A stretch of 64,000 nt of DNA from Nocardia gamkensis NBRC 108242 (GCF_001612985.1 NZ_BDBM01000028.1:1-64000); one strand, 5' to 3'; shown: positions 44,192 through 53,772, numbered from the stretch's first letter. Made by a program: numbers and translations. The notes: generated by a model not told the origin, from the sequence alone.

Positions 44192-45319
44192 ATGTGTGCA
44201 GATCACCAGGGTCATGTGCCGGACTACGCGGCGCGGCGTGGCGCGCTGCGCAGCCTGCTGGTGGAGAACGGGGTGGACGCCCTGCTGGTCACCGATCTGG
44301 TGAACATCAGATATCTGACGGGGTTCACCGGCTCCAACGCGGCGTTGCTCGTGCACTCCTGGGACACGCGCACCGCCGAGGAACGCACGGTGATCGGCAC
44401 CGACGGCCGGTACCGGACCCAGGTCGCCGAGCAGGTTCCCGACCTGCGGGCGGAGATCGCGCGGGCCACCTCCCGGCGGATCGTGCAATTGGCGGGGGAG
44501 TGGCAGGTCGGCCGGGTGGGCTTCGAAAGCCATGTCGTCACGGTCGAGCAGCATCGCGGTTTCCTCGAACAGCGCACCGGCCTGCAGTTCGTCGCCTCGC
44601 CCGGACTGGTGGAGCAGTTGCGCATGGTGAAGGACGCCTACGAAGTGGAGCAGTTGCGCGCGGCGTGCGCGGCGGGCGACGCCGGTCTGGCCGCGCTGCT
44701 GGAGCGGGGCGGATTGCGGCCCGGTCGCACCGAGCGCCAGGTGGCGCGGGATCTGGAATGGGCCATGTTCGAGCACGGCGCGGAAGCGGTGTCGTTCGAG
44801 ACCATCGTGGCCACCGGCCCGAACTCGGCTGTCCCACACCATCGTCCGACCGATGCCGTGCTGACGGCGGGTGATTTCGTCAAGCTGGACTTCGGGGCGG
44901 TGGTCGGCGGCTATCACTCCGACATGACCCGTACTTTCGTGCTCGGCACGCCGAGCGACTGGCAGCGCGAGGTGTACGCGCTGGTCGCCGCGGCGCAGCG
45001 GGCCGGGTGCGAGGCGCTGCGGCCGGGGATTCCGGTGGCCGACGTGGACGCGGCGTCGCGGGCAGTGATCGAGGCCGCCGGGCACGGGAAGTTGTTCGTG
45101 CACGGACTCGGCCACGGGGTCGGTCTGCAGATCCACGAAGCGCCCGGAATCGCGAAAACCGGAACCGGTACACTTCTGTCTGGCGTGGCGGTGACCGTCG
45201 AACCAGGTGTGTACTTTCCCGGCCGCGGCGGGGTCCGAATCGAGGACACGCTCGTGGTGCGCGAAGGGGGCCCTGAGCTGCTCACCCACACCAGCAAAGA
45301 CCTGACCGTCGTCGCCTGA
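44192..45319 (+). CDS. pepQ: M24 family Xaa-Pro aminopeptidase
   Basis: This 375-residue enzyme has a creatinase-like N-terminal domain and an M24 metallopeptidase domain with the five metal ligands: Asp in KLDFGA, Asp in HSDMTRTF, His in GLGHGVGLQIHE, Glu in VEPGVYFPG and Glu in RIEDTLVV. It releases N-terminal residues or dipeptides next to proline in the cytoplasm. pepP or pepQ cannot be separated from sequence alone; mycobacterial annotation uses pepQ. It lies immediately before efp, as in mycobacteria. Confidence 0.9.
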   Translation: MCADHQGHVPDYAARRGALRSLLVENGVDALLVTDLVNIRYLTGFTGSNAALLVHSWDTRTAEERTVIGTDGRYRTQVAEQVPDLRAEIARATSRRIVQLAGEWQVGRVGFESHVVTVEQHRGFLEQRTGLQFVASPGLVEQLRMVKDAYEVEQLRAACAAGDAGLAALLERGGLRPGRTERQVARDLEWAMFEHGAEAVSFETIVATGPNSAVPHHRPTDAVLTAGDFVKLDFGAVVGGYHSDMTRTFVLGTPSDWQREVYALVAAAQRAGCEALRPGIPVADVDAASRAVIEAAGHGKLFVHGLGHGVGLQIHEAPGIAKTGTGTLLSGVAVTVEPGVYFPGRGGVRIEDTLVVREGGPELLTHTSKDLTVVA

Positions 45320-45367
45320 CGCCGGTCTGCCCGAGACCAAGCGGTAGAACGAGGAGATCCGAAGACA

Positions 45368-45931
45368 GTGGCGGACACCAGCGACTTCAAGAACGGCCTT
45401 GTGCTGAAGATCGACGGTCAGCTCCAGCAGATCATCGAGTTCCAGCACGTCAAGCCGGGCAAGGGCCCCGCGTTCGTGCGGACCAAGCTGAAGAACGTCG
45501 TGTCCGGCAAGGTCGTCGACAAGACCTTCAACGCCGGTGTGAAGGTGGAGACCGCCACCGTCGACCGCCGCGACATGACCTACCTCTACCACGACGGCTC
45601 GGACTACGTCTTCATGGACGGTGAGACCTTCGACCAGATCTCCATCTCCGAGGCCACCATCGGCGACGGCGCCCGCTTCCTGCTGGAGAACATGAACGTC
45701 CAGGTCGCGATGCACGAGGGCGCGCCGCTGTATGTCGAGCTCCCGGTCTCGATCGAGCTCGTGGTCCAGCACACCGACATCGGCCTGCAAGGTGACCGCT
45801 CCACCGGCGGCACCAAGCCCGCCACCCTGGAGACCGGCGCCGAGGTGCAGGTCCCGCTGTTCATCAACACGGGCGACAAGCTGCGCATCGACTCGCGCGA
45901 CGGCAGTTACCTCGGCCGGGTCAACGCCTGA
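45368..45931 (+). CDS. efp: Elongation factor P
   Basis: This 187-residue protein has the three beta-barrel domains of EF-P. The tip loop reads HVKPGKGPAFVRTKLKN with the conserved Lys between Pro-Gly and Gly. It relieves ribosome stalling at polyproline. GTG start with GAGGAG upstream. It lies between pepQ and nusB; no epmA or earP-type modification gene is nearby. Confidence 0.95.
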   Translation: MADTSDFKNGLVLKIDGQLQQIIEFQHVKPGKGPAFVRTKLKNVVSGKVVDKTFNAGVKVETATVDRRDMTYLYHDGSDYVFMDGETFDQISISEATIGDGARFLLENMNVQVAMHEGAPLYVELPVSIELVVQHTDIGLQGDRSTGGTKPATLETGAEVQVPLFINTGDKLRIDSRDGSYLGRVNA

Positions 45932-45965
45932 GCGCCCGGGCCTGCGAATCCGGGATGATGTGACC

Positions 45966-46475
45966 GTGGCTGAACAGCCCGTGGACAAGAAGTCCGCGTA
46001 CAAGAAGCTCGGCGCACGGCACAAGGCCCGCCGCCGGGCGGTCGACCTGCTGTTCGAGGCGGAGGCCAGAGACGTCGACGCCGCCGACCTGCTCGACGAG
46101 CGCGCCGAACTCGCCACCCGCGACCAGTCGGTCGCGCCGGTGCACCCCTACACCCGCACCTTGGTCGGTGGCGTAGCCGACGACCTCGACCGGGTGGACG
46201 GCACCATCGAGTCGTACCTGCAGGACTGGACTCTCGCGCGTCTGCCTGCCGTGGACCGCGCGATCCTGCGCATCGCGGTCTGGGAACTGTTCCACGCGAG
46301 CGACGTCCCGCCGGTCGTCGCCGTGGACGAGGCGGTGGAGCTGGCCAAGGAGCTGTCCACCGACGATTCCCCGTCCTTCCTCAACGGCGTGCTCGGGCAG
46401 GTCGTCCTGGTGGCGCCGCAGGTGCGCGCCGCGGCGGCCGCGACAAGGGCGCCGCGCCCGGAGCCCGAGCCGTGA
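45966..46475 (+). CDS. nusB: Transcription antitermination factor NusB
   Basis: From GTG 45966 the product is 169 residues. It is an all-helical protein with the family strings RHKARRRAVDLLFEAE and NGVLGQV, and the RNA-contact region RAILRIAVWELFH. With NusE it binds boxA and promotes rRNA transcription. The C-terminus has an Ala/Pro/Arg tail. It is 34 bases after efp and overlaps the next gene. Confidence 0.93.
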   Translation: MAEQPVDKKSAYKKLGARHKARRRAVDLLFEAEARDVDAADLLDERAELATRDQSVAPVHPYTRTLVGGVADDLDRVDGTIESYLQDWTLARLPAVDRAILRIAVWELFHASDVPPVVAVDEAVELAKELSTDDSPSFLNGVLGQVVLVAPQVRAAAAATRAPRPEPEP

Positions 46476-46735
46476 ACAAGTACCTCGTCCTGGTGATGCG
46501 TACCCCGCGCTTCGACGCCGCCGTGACCGAGCCGCACCGGCAGTTCCTGCGGTCGCTGCACGACCGTGGGCAGTTGCAGGAGAGCGGCCGCTTCACCGAC
46601 GGCACCGGTGGCGCGTACGTGATTCTCGCCGAGAATCTCGACGCCGCACGTGAAATAGCGTTCACCGATCCCGTGCACACCACCGGCGCCTCGGAACTGA
46701 CCGTCTACGAGTGGGAAATCACCACACCGAACTGA
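46472..46735 (+). CDS. YciI-like protein
   Basis: This 87-residue protein starts at GTG overlapping the nusB stop (GTGA). It has the YciI ferredoxin-like layout: YLVLVMRTP, FLRSLHDRGQLQESGRF, GGAYVILAEN and a C-terminal DPVHTTG. YciI proteins are thought to be small enzymes or stress-related, with His/Asp active residues. The physiological role is unknown. It is the last gene of the pepQ-efp-nusB group. Confidence 0.85.
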   Translation: MNKYLVLVMRTPRFDAAVTEPHRQFLRSLHDRGQLQESGRFTDGTGGAYVILAENLDAAREIAFTDPVHTTGASELTVYEWEITTPN

Positions 46736-46993
46736 GGCGCCGCATCCTCGTTTCGGTCCCGGTATAGGCGGTCGCAGGTCCAGCTCCGCTCACCGCCCGA
46801 AGCCGAAGGCGATGCCCGTTTTCATTGCGGTCGTTCCGACGCCGCCCAGCGCCTCGACCCGGTCTCGAAGATGGAACTCCCGCTGGTGGGTGTACGGATG
46901 ACCAGCGGGAGCACGACCGATCCTCGTACCTCGACCGCACTCGAGGTCAAGCGGGCGTCGCAGGCACTGATCGGCGACCGCTGTCTCGGCGGG

Positions 46994-48256
46994 CTAACCC
47001 GTGATCAACAGCGCCGCGACCGCGCCGGCGGTGGCGGTCACCGCGAGGACGAGGCCGGTCAGGACGAATCGCTTCATCGGAACGCGCACATCGTGCATGC
47101 GGCAGAACTCCAAGCACAGCAGCGTCGCGAGCGAGGCCCACGGCGTGACGATCGAGCCGATATTGGTACCGATCAACAGCCCTAGAAGCTGATCGCCGTT
47201 CTGCCGGGGAATCACCGCCTCGCCCGCGGTGTAGGCCGGTAGGTTGTTCGCGATGTTGGAGAGGCCGGCGCCTGCCGCGGCGGCCCGGAACGCGCCGGAC
47301 GCACCGGAATCGGTCCCGATCAAGGCGTGCATCGCGTCGGCGAGGCCGAACCGGCTCAGGGTGGGCACCACCAGGAACAGGCCGACTACGAAGACCAGCA
47401 GCCGCCACGGGATGAGCGAGAGCCGCAGGGCGGCGCGGTCGAAGACGGCGAATGCCGCCACGGCGATGAGCGCGGCGAGCGTCGCGGCGATACCGATCCG
47501 GTCGCCGACGAGGGGGATCGCGATGACGAACAGCGAACAGGCGCCCGCGGTGGCCAGCAGCAGTGAGCGCTCCCGGAAGTTCGCGGGGCGAATCGGCTCG
47601 GGCGGTACATATCGATCGGCGTCCCGTCGTCCTCGCCGCCAATACCACAGCCACAGGCACACCATCGTCGCCGCGATCGAAACCAGTTGCGGCGCCCACA
47701 TCTTCGCCGCGAAGCCGGTCGCGGTCAGTGCCACGCGATCGGCGGCGAGCAGATTGGTGAGATTGGAGACCGGCAACAGCAGACTCGCGGTGTTGGCCAG
47801 CCAGAGCGTGGTCATGGCCAGCGGAAGCGGCGGAATGCGGGCGGGCGCGGCGAGGGCCAGCATGACCGGGGCGATCAGCACTGCCGTGGTGTCGAGATTC
47901 AGCACGATGGTCGTGGCGGAGGCGAACAGGACACAGAGTCCGAACAGTGCGGGATAGTGACCGCGACCGAGGATCGCGAGCCGATGGGCGATGACGTCGA
48001 AGACCTTGGCCTGCCTGGTCAGTTCGGCCAGCACGATCACGCTGGCGAGGAACAGCAGCAACGGGCCGACGCGGCGCATGTTCGCGACGGCTTCGGCGCG
48101 GGGCAGGAGACCGGTGAGCACACACAGCAGACCTGCCCCCAGCAAGCCGAGCCGGACCCGGTCCAGGACGCTCAGCCGCGGCTTCGATGCCGGCGTGGCC
48201 GGGGCGGAGGGCGAGTTGCGTGAAGAGGAATCGACCAGGTCGGGCACGAGTGCCAT
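46994..48256 (-). CDS. SLC13/ArsB-like permease
   Basis: This 420-residue protein has about 10-12 membrane helices after a 35-residue polar N-terminus. The strings TTAVLIAPVMLALA and NIANNLPAYTAGEA, and NIGSIVTPWASLATLL match the ion transporter superfamily (ArsB/NhaD/SLC13). ArsB-type arsenite efflux is possible but no arsR or arsC is near, so the substrate remains open. It is divergent from the DMT pair. Confidence 0.8.
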   Translation of the reverse strand: MALVPDLVDSSSRNSPSAPATPASKPRLSVLDRVRLGLLGAGLLCVLTGLLPRAEAVANMRRVGPLLLFLASVIVLAELTRQAKVFDVIAHRLAILGRGHYPALFGLCVLFASATTIVLNLDTTAVLIAPVMLALAAPARIPPLPLAMTTLWLANTASLLLPVSNLTNLLAADRVALTATGFAAKMWAPQLVSIAATMVCLWLWYWRRGRRDADRYVPPEPIRPANFRERSLLLATAGACSLFVIAIPLVGDRIGIAATLAALIAVAAFAVFDRAALRLSLIPWRLLVFVVGLFLVVPTLSRFGLADAMHALIGTDSGASGAFRAAAAGAGLSNIANNLPAYTAGEAVIPRQNGDQLLGLLIGTNIGSIVTPWASLATLLCLEFCRMHDVRVPMKRFVLTGLVLAVTATAGAVAALLITG

Positions 48257-48479
48257 GATCGCAGCCCTTCGTTCGCGCCCCTTTCGGCCGGGGCGGCTTG
48301 TGTAGTCGACACCCCACGCATTACCCGTTGAACGTGCCGTTATCCGATGGTACGTTATTCAAGTCACAGGTCGGCCCGGATGTCGGCTCGAACACATTCA
48401 GGCCGTTTTGGGGGCCCGGGGTGTGGTGTCCGAGCCGACTCCGGTTCTCGTCCGCCGCCGAATCAAGGATGTGTTGCCC

Positions 48480-48968
48480 ATGAGCATCGCCATCGGACTG
48501 GTCTTTCTGTTCATCTTGGTCGGAGGCAGCCTACGGTCGGCCGAAGCGGGCTGTCAGAACACGTTGATGGACCATATGAAGAACATGTGGCTCTGCGCCG
48601 TGATCTCCTACGCCGTAGCACTTACCGGCTTCTCGATTTTCCTCGCACTGTCGTCGAAGTCGCCGTGGCCGACGCTCGACGACCTGCGGAACATGCCGTG
48701 GTGGGCGCCGTTCGGCGGCTTGCTGGGCGGCGCGGCCGTGATGGGAATGATCGCCGTCGCCCGATACGTCGGTGTGGCGACGTTCAGCGCGCTGGTGATC
48801 GTCGGCGAGATGGTGGTCGCCGTGATCATGGACCACTTCGGACTGATGGGATTCGACGAGCGATCCGCCAGTCTGCCCCGTCTGCTGGCATGCGGGCTGA
48901 TCACGCTCGCGATCTACCTGATGGCCGACGAGCCCGCGGCCGGCGAGCCCAGGGTCAGCGTCACCTGA
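48480..48968 (+). CDS. Small DMT/YdcZ-like membrane protein, first of a tandem pair
   Basis: This 162-residue protein starts at ATG 48480 with AAGGA upstream. Five hydrophobic segments alternate with short loops. FGGLLGGAAV and MDHFGLMGFD recall the YdcZ/DUF606 group of the drug/metabolite transporter superfamily. The next gene is a clear paralogue (GCQN, MPxWAPFGGLLGGAA, DHFGLMGF shared), so the two may form a heterodimer. Substrate unknown. Confidence 0.75.
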   Translation: MSIAIGLVFLFILVGGSLRSAEAGCQNTLMDHMKNMWLCAVISYAVALTGFSIFLALSSKSPWPTLDDLRNMPWWAPFGGLLGGAAVMGMIAVARYVGVATFSALVIVGEMVVAVIMDHFGLMGFDERSASLPRLLACGLITLAIYLMADEPAAGEPRVSVT

Positions 48969-49030
48969 CCCGAGAACACGCACCGCTGCCGGTCCAACCA
49001 TCCAACCTTCGCGCCCTCCGAGGATCCTCG

Positions 49031-49537
49031 ATGACGGTTCAGACCGCCGAAAAGACCCGTGCCGCCCTGCCCCGCGCCACGATGGCATTCATCTTCGCAT
49101 TCATCCTGGTCGGAGGTGCGCTGCGCTCCGTGGAAGCCGGATGTCAGAACTCCCTCAAGCTCGCACTGAAGAATGTCTGGCTGTGCGGCGTGATCTCCTA
49201 CGCCGTGGCATTCACCGGCTTCGCGATCTTTCTCACCGTGGCGCTGCTGGTTTCCTCCCGTCGGCCATGGCCGACGCGGCTCGACATCCGAAGCATGCCC
49301 CGGTGGGCGCCGTTCGGAGGTCTCCTCGGCGGCGCCGCGATCCTGGCGATGATCTCGGTGGCTTCCGATGTGGGCGCGGGCACCTTCAATGCCCTGATCA
49401 TCGCGGGGCAGATGTTCGGTGCCCTCGCGATCGATCACTTCGGGCTGATGGGTTTCCCGCGGCGAGCGGTGAACTCCAAGCGCATCGTCGCCTGTGTCAT
49501 GATCATCGCCGGGATCTATCTCATGGCGACTTACTGA
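49031..49537 (+). CDS. Small DMT/YdcZ-like membrane protein, second of a tandem pair
   Basis: This 168-residue protein starts at ATG 49031 with GAGGA upstream and is 62 bases after its paralogue. It has about five membrane helices; shared blocks are ILVGG, SVEAGCQNSL, PRWAPFGGLLGGAAIL and DHFGLMGF. Duplication of the preceding gene is the simplest explanation. Both may be DMT-type exporters or a single paired carrier. Confidence 0.75.
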   Translation: MTVQTAEKTRAALPRATMAFIFAFILVGGALRSVEAGCQNSLKLALKNVWLCGVISYAVAFTGFAIFLTVALLVSSRRPWPTRLDIRSMPRWAPFGGLLGGAAILAMISVASDVGAGTFNALIIAGQMFGALAIDHFGLMGFPRRAVNSKRIVACVMIIAGIYLMATY

Positions 49538-49638
49538 CCACGCGGGCGAGGCACGCCCAGGACCTACTGGTCTGTTGCGTTCTGAGAGACCGATAGGGTA
49601 TCTCTCGCAACGTTGCCTCGCCGAGGGAAGTAGGAGAC

Positions 49639-50172
49639 ATGGCCACGAACGAGCTGACCGTGACGGACGTCCGCACCACGCAGGAGGCGTGGGCACTGTT
49701 CGACCGCCTCCCCGCGGCGCCGGTCGAGGAGATCACGACGGGGCGGTGGCGGGGAGAGGAACTGCACACGGGCCATCCGATGGATGGTGTGCTGGTGGCT
49801 TCGGGCTGGTACGGCAAGCAGTTCGACGGCCCCGATCGCGTGCATCCGCTGCTGTTCACCTCGGGCGGCGAAGTTTTCCCGATCGATCCGCGCCGCGTCC
49901 CGCTCGGCCTGGCCGGGCGGGTGCCGCTGTCCGGCGTGCGCGCCCTGCGCAAACTGCTGCCTGCCCTCGCTCCCGCGCTGCGTACGCGCAAACCCACCGC
50001 GCGTCTGCGTGCGGTCGAATACCGCGGCGTGACGAGTGCCGCGATGGTCTACGACCACCTGCCGATCATCGATCACTTCCGCCGCGCCGACGAGCACACC
50101 CTGCTCGGCGTGATGGATTTGCGCGGTATGGCCGAACCGTACTTCTTCGTCCTGCGCAGGGACATCGGCTAG
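49639..50172 (+). CDS. DUF4334/GXWXG protein
   Basis: This 177-residue soluble protein has the GXWXG motif as TTGRWRGEELHTGHP and a C-terminal DUF4334 segment ending GVMDLRGMAEPYFFVLRRD. The family is predicted to bind a small ligand in a lipocalin-like barrel; function is unknown. AGGAGAC lies upstream of the ATG. The next gene encodes an FAD monooxygenase and may be cotranscribed. Confidence 0.82.
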   Translation: MATNELTVTDVRTTQEAWALFDRLPAAPVEEITTGRWRGEELHTGHPMDGVLVASGWYGKQFDGPDRVHPLLFTSGGEVFPIDPRRVPLGLAGRVPLSGVRALRKLLPALAPALRTRKPTARLRAVEYRGVTSAAMVYDHLPIIDHFRRADEHTLLGVMDLRGMAEPYFFVLRRDIG

Positions 50173-50288
50173 GCGGCCGCGGATCCGGTCGGCCGCAGCC
50201 GATCCGGATCCGGTGCCGCCCCCACCGCACTAGGATTTGCGCGACAGGCGAGACCTTGCGGGATGCGGCGACCGAGGAGGCACAGTCG

Positions 50289-51515
50289 ATGGAACGCACG
50301 ACATGCCTGGTGGTCGGCGGGGGACCGGCCGGAATGTTCCTCGGGCTGCTGCTGGCCAGGGCCGGTGTCGAGGTCACGGTGCTGGAGAAGCACACGGATT
50401 TCCTCCGTGACTTCCGCGGCGACACCGTGCATCCCACCACCCTCGATCTGCTCGACGAACTGGGTCTCGGCGCCGAATTCGCGAAACTTCCCGCGCGCAA
50501 GGTGGATCAGGTGCAGTTGCCGATCGCGGGCGGCCTACAGACCCTCGCGACGCTGAAGAACCTGCCGGGCAAGCACAAATACGTCGCCATGGTGCCGCAA
50601 TGGGATCTGCTGGATCTGCTCGCGCGTGCCGCGGCGGCCGAGCCCACCTTCCGCCTGCGGATGAATACCGAGGCCACCGACCTGGTCTGGATCGACGGAC
50701 GGGTCGGTGGCGTCGTCTACCGCACCGCCGACGGTGCGACCGGCTCGATCGAAGCCGACCTCACCGTGGCCTGCGACGGCCGCGGCTCCCTGCTGCGGTC
50801 GGCCGCGGGGTTGTCGGCACGCACTTGGTCGACGCCGATGGACGTCTGGTGGTTCCGCTTGCCGCGCACCGAGATCGACCCCGCCGGCGCGCTGCCGATC
50901 GTCAGCGCCCGGCGGGTGGCGGTTCTGCTCGACCGCGGCGACTACTGGCAGTGCGCGACGTTGATCGCCAAGGGCGCTGACGAATCCGCCCGCCGCGGAC
51001 CGGTCCAGGACATCATGCGCGGCCTGGCCGAGGCCGCGCCCTGGCTCCACGACCGGGTCGACGCCTTGTCCGGCTGGGACGAGGTCAAGCTGCTGGAAGT
51101 GAAACTCGACCGGCTGACCCAGTGGTACACCCACGGCCTGCTCTGCCTCGGCGACGCCGCCCACGCCATGTCACCCGCCGGTGGCGTCGGCATCAACCTG
51201 GCTGTTCAGGACTCCGTCGCCGCGGCGAGAATCCTCGCCCCGCCGCTGCTCTCGGGCGCGCTGCGGATCAGGGATCTGGCGAAGGTGCAGCGACGGCGCA
51301 GATTCCCGACCGTCGTGACGCAGGGCATACAGCGGCTCCTGCACACCATCGCGATCGCTCCGGCCCTGGACGGGCGAATCGACATCGCGAGCGCTACCCG
51401 CGCACCGCTGCCGGTCCGGATCCTGCGCCGCGTCCCCGTGATCCGCAGCGTGCCACCGTACTTGCTCGCTCGCGGCGTCTTGCCGGAGCACGCTCCGCAC
51501 TTCGCCCGGCGGTAG
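50289..51515 (+). CDS. FAD-dependent monooxygenase (PHBH/UbiH-like)
   Basis: This 408-residue flavoprotein has the N-terminal dinucleotide fold VVGGGPAGMFLGLLLARAG, a DG fingerprint ACDGRGSLLRSAAG and the second FAD motif CLGDAAHAMSPAGGVGIN. That is the group A hydroxylase pattern. Natural substrates are aromatic or polyketide rings; this one is unknown. The ATG has GAGGAGG eight bases upstream. The product's C-terminal 60 residues are a basic extension. It follows the DUF4334 gene by 117 bases. Confidence 0.85.
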   Translation: MERTTCLVVGGGPAGMFLGLLLARAGVEVTVLEKHTDFLRDFRGDTVHPTTLDLLDELGLGAEFAKLPARKVDQVQLPIAGGLQTLATLKNLPGKHKYVAMVPQWDLLDLLARAAAAEPTFRLRMNTEATDLVWIDGRVGGVVYRTADGATGSIEADLTVACDGRGSLLRSAAGLSARTWSTPMDVWWFRLPRTEIDPAGALPIVSARRVAVLLDRGDYWQCATLIAKGADESARRGPVQDIMRGLAEAAPWLHDRVDALSGWDEVKLLEVKLDRLTQWYTHGLLCLGDAAHAMSPAGGVGINLAVQDSVAAARILAPPLLSGALRIRDLAKVQRRRRFPTVVTQGIQRLLHTIAIAPALDGRIDIASATRAPLPVRILRRVPVIRSVPPYLLARGVLPEHAPHFARR

Positions 51516-51531
51516 CGGTCCGGGCGGGCGC

Positions 51532-52698
51532 TCAGGCCGGAACGTCGGGGGATGAGGCGGGCGGGGTCGCGATCCAGCCCGCGACGGCTGCGAGACCGGT
51601 CGGGCGGTGTACGGCGAGGAAGCCGAAGGGACGGTCGAAGTTCACCGAGACGACGGGTGCGTGGTGGTGTCGCAGCGCCGCCGCTGCCGCGCGTAACGCG
51701 AAGGACGTCACGGCGGCGGCCTCGAAGCCTTCATGGCTGAACCGGGCGAGGACCTCCTGCGCTCCTCGACCGACGCAGAGCGGGAAAGGCGAGATCGCCG
51801 GGAAATGGCCCTGGGTGCAGTCTGCCGCGGCGGTCAGGCCGAACAAGCCGGACGCGGTGAGCAGGTCATGGGTGGATCGGACCTCGAAGGGCGGCAGCCG
51901 GATTCGCAGTTGACCGGTGCCGGTCGGCACCTGCTCGGTGCGCACGGCGAGGCCCGGCCCCTCGGTGCCGACCGGCAGGTCGGAGCGGACCGGCACGGCG
52001 CCGGCCAGCGCCGCCAGGCCGGTTCCGAGCACGGTCCCGGATCGGCCCGTGCCGAGCAGCAGGTGGACGTCGAGGTCGGCCACACCTTCGACGACGACGC
52101 GCGTGACCGGCTCCGGCGCGTCCAAAATCGCGGCGTTCGCCAGGTCTGTGCTCGCGCGGGACAACCCGGGGCCGCGATGCCCCTGCCACGGACCGTCTTT
52201 CGGGGTCAGCGTCGCGACCTCGAAGGGCACCTGCCACCGGGTCTTCGCGACCAGCGCGGTGGCGAGCACCAGCAGCGTGCCGGGATCGACCGAGAGGGGG
52301 AACCGCTCGATGAGCCCGTCGGTATGCCGGGCCGCCCAGCTGTCGAGCTCGGACCGGCCGGCCAGCCGGGCGAGAACTCCCTCGGGCAGCGCCTGCGACC
52401 AGGCTTCGTGCAGCGGAAGATCATGGCGCACCCACACGCCCAGTGCCGCCGACACCGCGTCCGCGCGCTGGAGGTCGTGCAGCAACCGGAGCGCTTCTTC
52501 CCGGGCGTTCGCCGCGGGTACGCCGATCGCCGTCGACAGTTCGTCCCGTGCCGGACCGTCCGCCGCGGAGGCGAGCAAGGCCAGCAGCGGCCAGACGCCC
52601 GCGCCGGACACCACGAAGTCTCGCTCGCCCGCCGCCGCGCACCAGCGTGCCGTGAGGGCGTTGGCGGCGCCGACATGGGATTCCAGAGAAGTCCGCAC
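51532..52698 (-). CDS. Serpin family protein
   Basis: This 388-residue protein has no signal peptide and spans the whole serpin fold. The hinge of the reactive-centre loop reads HEGFEAAAVT (about 322-331), similar to the inhibitory EEGTEAAAAT pattern, and the C-terminal signature is VNFDRPFGFLAVHRPTG. Inhibitory serpins trap serine or cysteine proteases by a suicide mechanism. The target is unknown. The GTG at 52698 is preferred because TAGGGT lies seven bases upstream (leaderless); GTG 52716 is an alternative. Confidence 0.82.
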   Translation of the reverse strand: MRTSLESHVGAANALTARWCAAAGERDFVVSGAGVWPLLALLASAADGPARDELSTAIGVPAANAREEALRLLHDLQRADAVSAALGVWVRHDLPLHEAWSQALPEGVLARLAGRSELDSWAARHTDGLIERFPLSVDPGTLLVLATALVAKTRWQVPFEVATLTPKDGPWQGHRGPGLSRASTDLANAAILDAPEPVTRVVVEGVADLDVHLLLGTGRSGTVLGTGLAALAGAVPVRSDLPVGTEGPGLAVRTEQVPTGTGQLRIRLPPFEVRSTHDLLTASGLFGLTAAADCTQGHFPAISPFPLCVGRGAQEVLARFSHEGFEAAAVTSFALRAAAAALRHHHAPVVSVNFDRPFGFLAVHRPTGLAAVAGWIATPPASSPDVPA

Positions 52699-52740
52699 GG
52701 CACCCACCCTAGCCACGGCGGCGCGGGCTTCGCGCCGCTC

Positions 52741-53724
52741 TCAGGACGTGGCGGCTTCCGGACGCAACACGATTTTGCCCAGCGGAGCCCGGTTCTCCAG
52801 CAGCCGATGCGCGTGACTCGCCTGGCCGAGCGGCAGGACCGTCTCGACCAGCGGATCGAGCCCACCCGCCGCCGCGCGGGCCAGCACGGCTGCGCGCGCC
52901 CGCGCGACTCGGTTCAGCCAGTCCGGCCCCGCGCAGCCGGTGAAGGTCAACCCGCGCATGATCAGGTCGGTCGCCGACACCTGCGCGGGTGCGCCGGACA
53001 GCCAGCCGTAGCCCAGCATCCGTCCGCGCAGCGGAGTCATGAGATCGAGGAGGCCGGAAGCGCTCGCACCGCCGATCGAATCGAACACCACGTCCACCGT
53101 TGCGCCGCCGAGCGTTTCACGCAACCGGGTGGTCCACGCGGGATCGTTGTGGTCGATCACTTCGTCGGCGCCCAGCTCGCGCGCCCGGGCCGCTTTCTCG
53201 GGACTGCCCGCGGTGCCGATGACGCGAGCCGCCCCGAATTCTCCGGCCAGTTGGGTCAGGGCGCTGCCGACGCCCGTGGCGGCCGCCTCGATCAGGACGG
53301 TCTCGACGCCCGTCAGCGCGGCGGTCTCCAGCAGTGGAATCGCCACCGATCCGTTCATCAGCACCGCGGCGGCATCGACGAAGGACAGGCCGTCCGGAAT
53401 GGGCGCCACGGAATCAGCGGGCGCGGCCACGAATTCGGCGTAGGCACCGAAACCTCTGGTCGCCACTACGACTCGCCGTCCGAGCAGCGCGGAATCGACT
53501 CGGGCGCCGACCTCCGTGACGATTCCCGCGGCCTGGAAACCGAAGATCAGCGGCGGTGGCGCGGCGAGCGGGAACTCGCCGGAGCGCAGCTTTGTCTCCG
53601 GGAACAGCACCGGTATCGCCTCGGCTCGGATCACCACCTCGTCCTCGGCCGGTCGCGGCGCGGGGACCTCCTCGGCGACCAGCACGTCGGGGTCTCCTAC
53701 TGCCGTCATTACGATTGCCTGCAT
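52741..53724 (-). CDS. Quinone reductase-like zinc-free medium-chain dehydrogenase
   Basis: This 327-residue protein belongs to the NADPH:quinone reductase branch of medium-chain dehydrogenases. It has a GroES-like N-terminal half and an NADPH fold with AAATGVGSALTQLA and RVIGTAGSPEKAARA. No catalytic zinc ligands are seen. ATG 53724 with GGAG six bases upstream is preferred over 53736. It is divergent from a TetR gene across about 85 bases containing two operator-like sites. Confidence 0.85.
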   Translation of the reverse strand: MQAIVMTAVGDPDVLVAEEVPAPRPAEDEVVIRAEAIPVLFPETKLRSGEFPLAAPPPLIFGFQAAGIVTEVGARVDSALLGRRVVVATRGFGAYAEFVAAPADSVAPIPDGLSFVDAAAVLMNGSVAIPLLETAALTGVETVLIEAAATGVGSALTQLAGEFGAARVIGTAGSPEKAARARELGADEVIDHNDPAWTTRLRETLGGATVDVVFDSIGGASASGLLDLMTPLRGRMLGYGWLSGAPAQVSATDLIMRGLTFTGCAGPDWLNRVARARAAVLARAAAGGLDPLVETVLPLGQASHAHRLLENRAPLGKIVLRPEAATS

Positions 53725-53739
53725 CACGAACTCCATAAG

Positions 53740-53754
53740 TTGACTGACGGTCCA
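53740..53754. promoter_or_regulatory. TetR-type operator site 1
   Basis: TTGACTGACGGTCCA is an imperfect 15-bp palindrome 16 bases before the dehydrogenase start. It is repeated in inverted form at 53773-53787. Confidence 0.5.
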
Positions 53755-53772
53755 ATTGATTACTCGATCATA

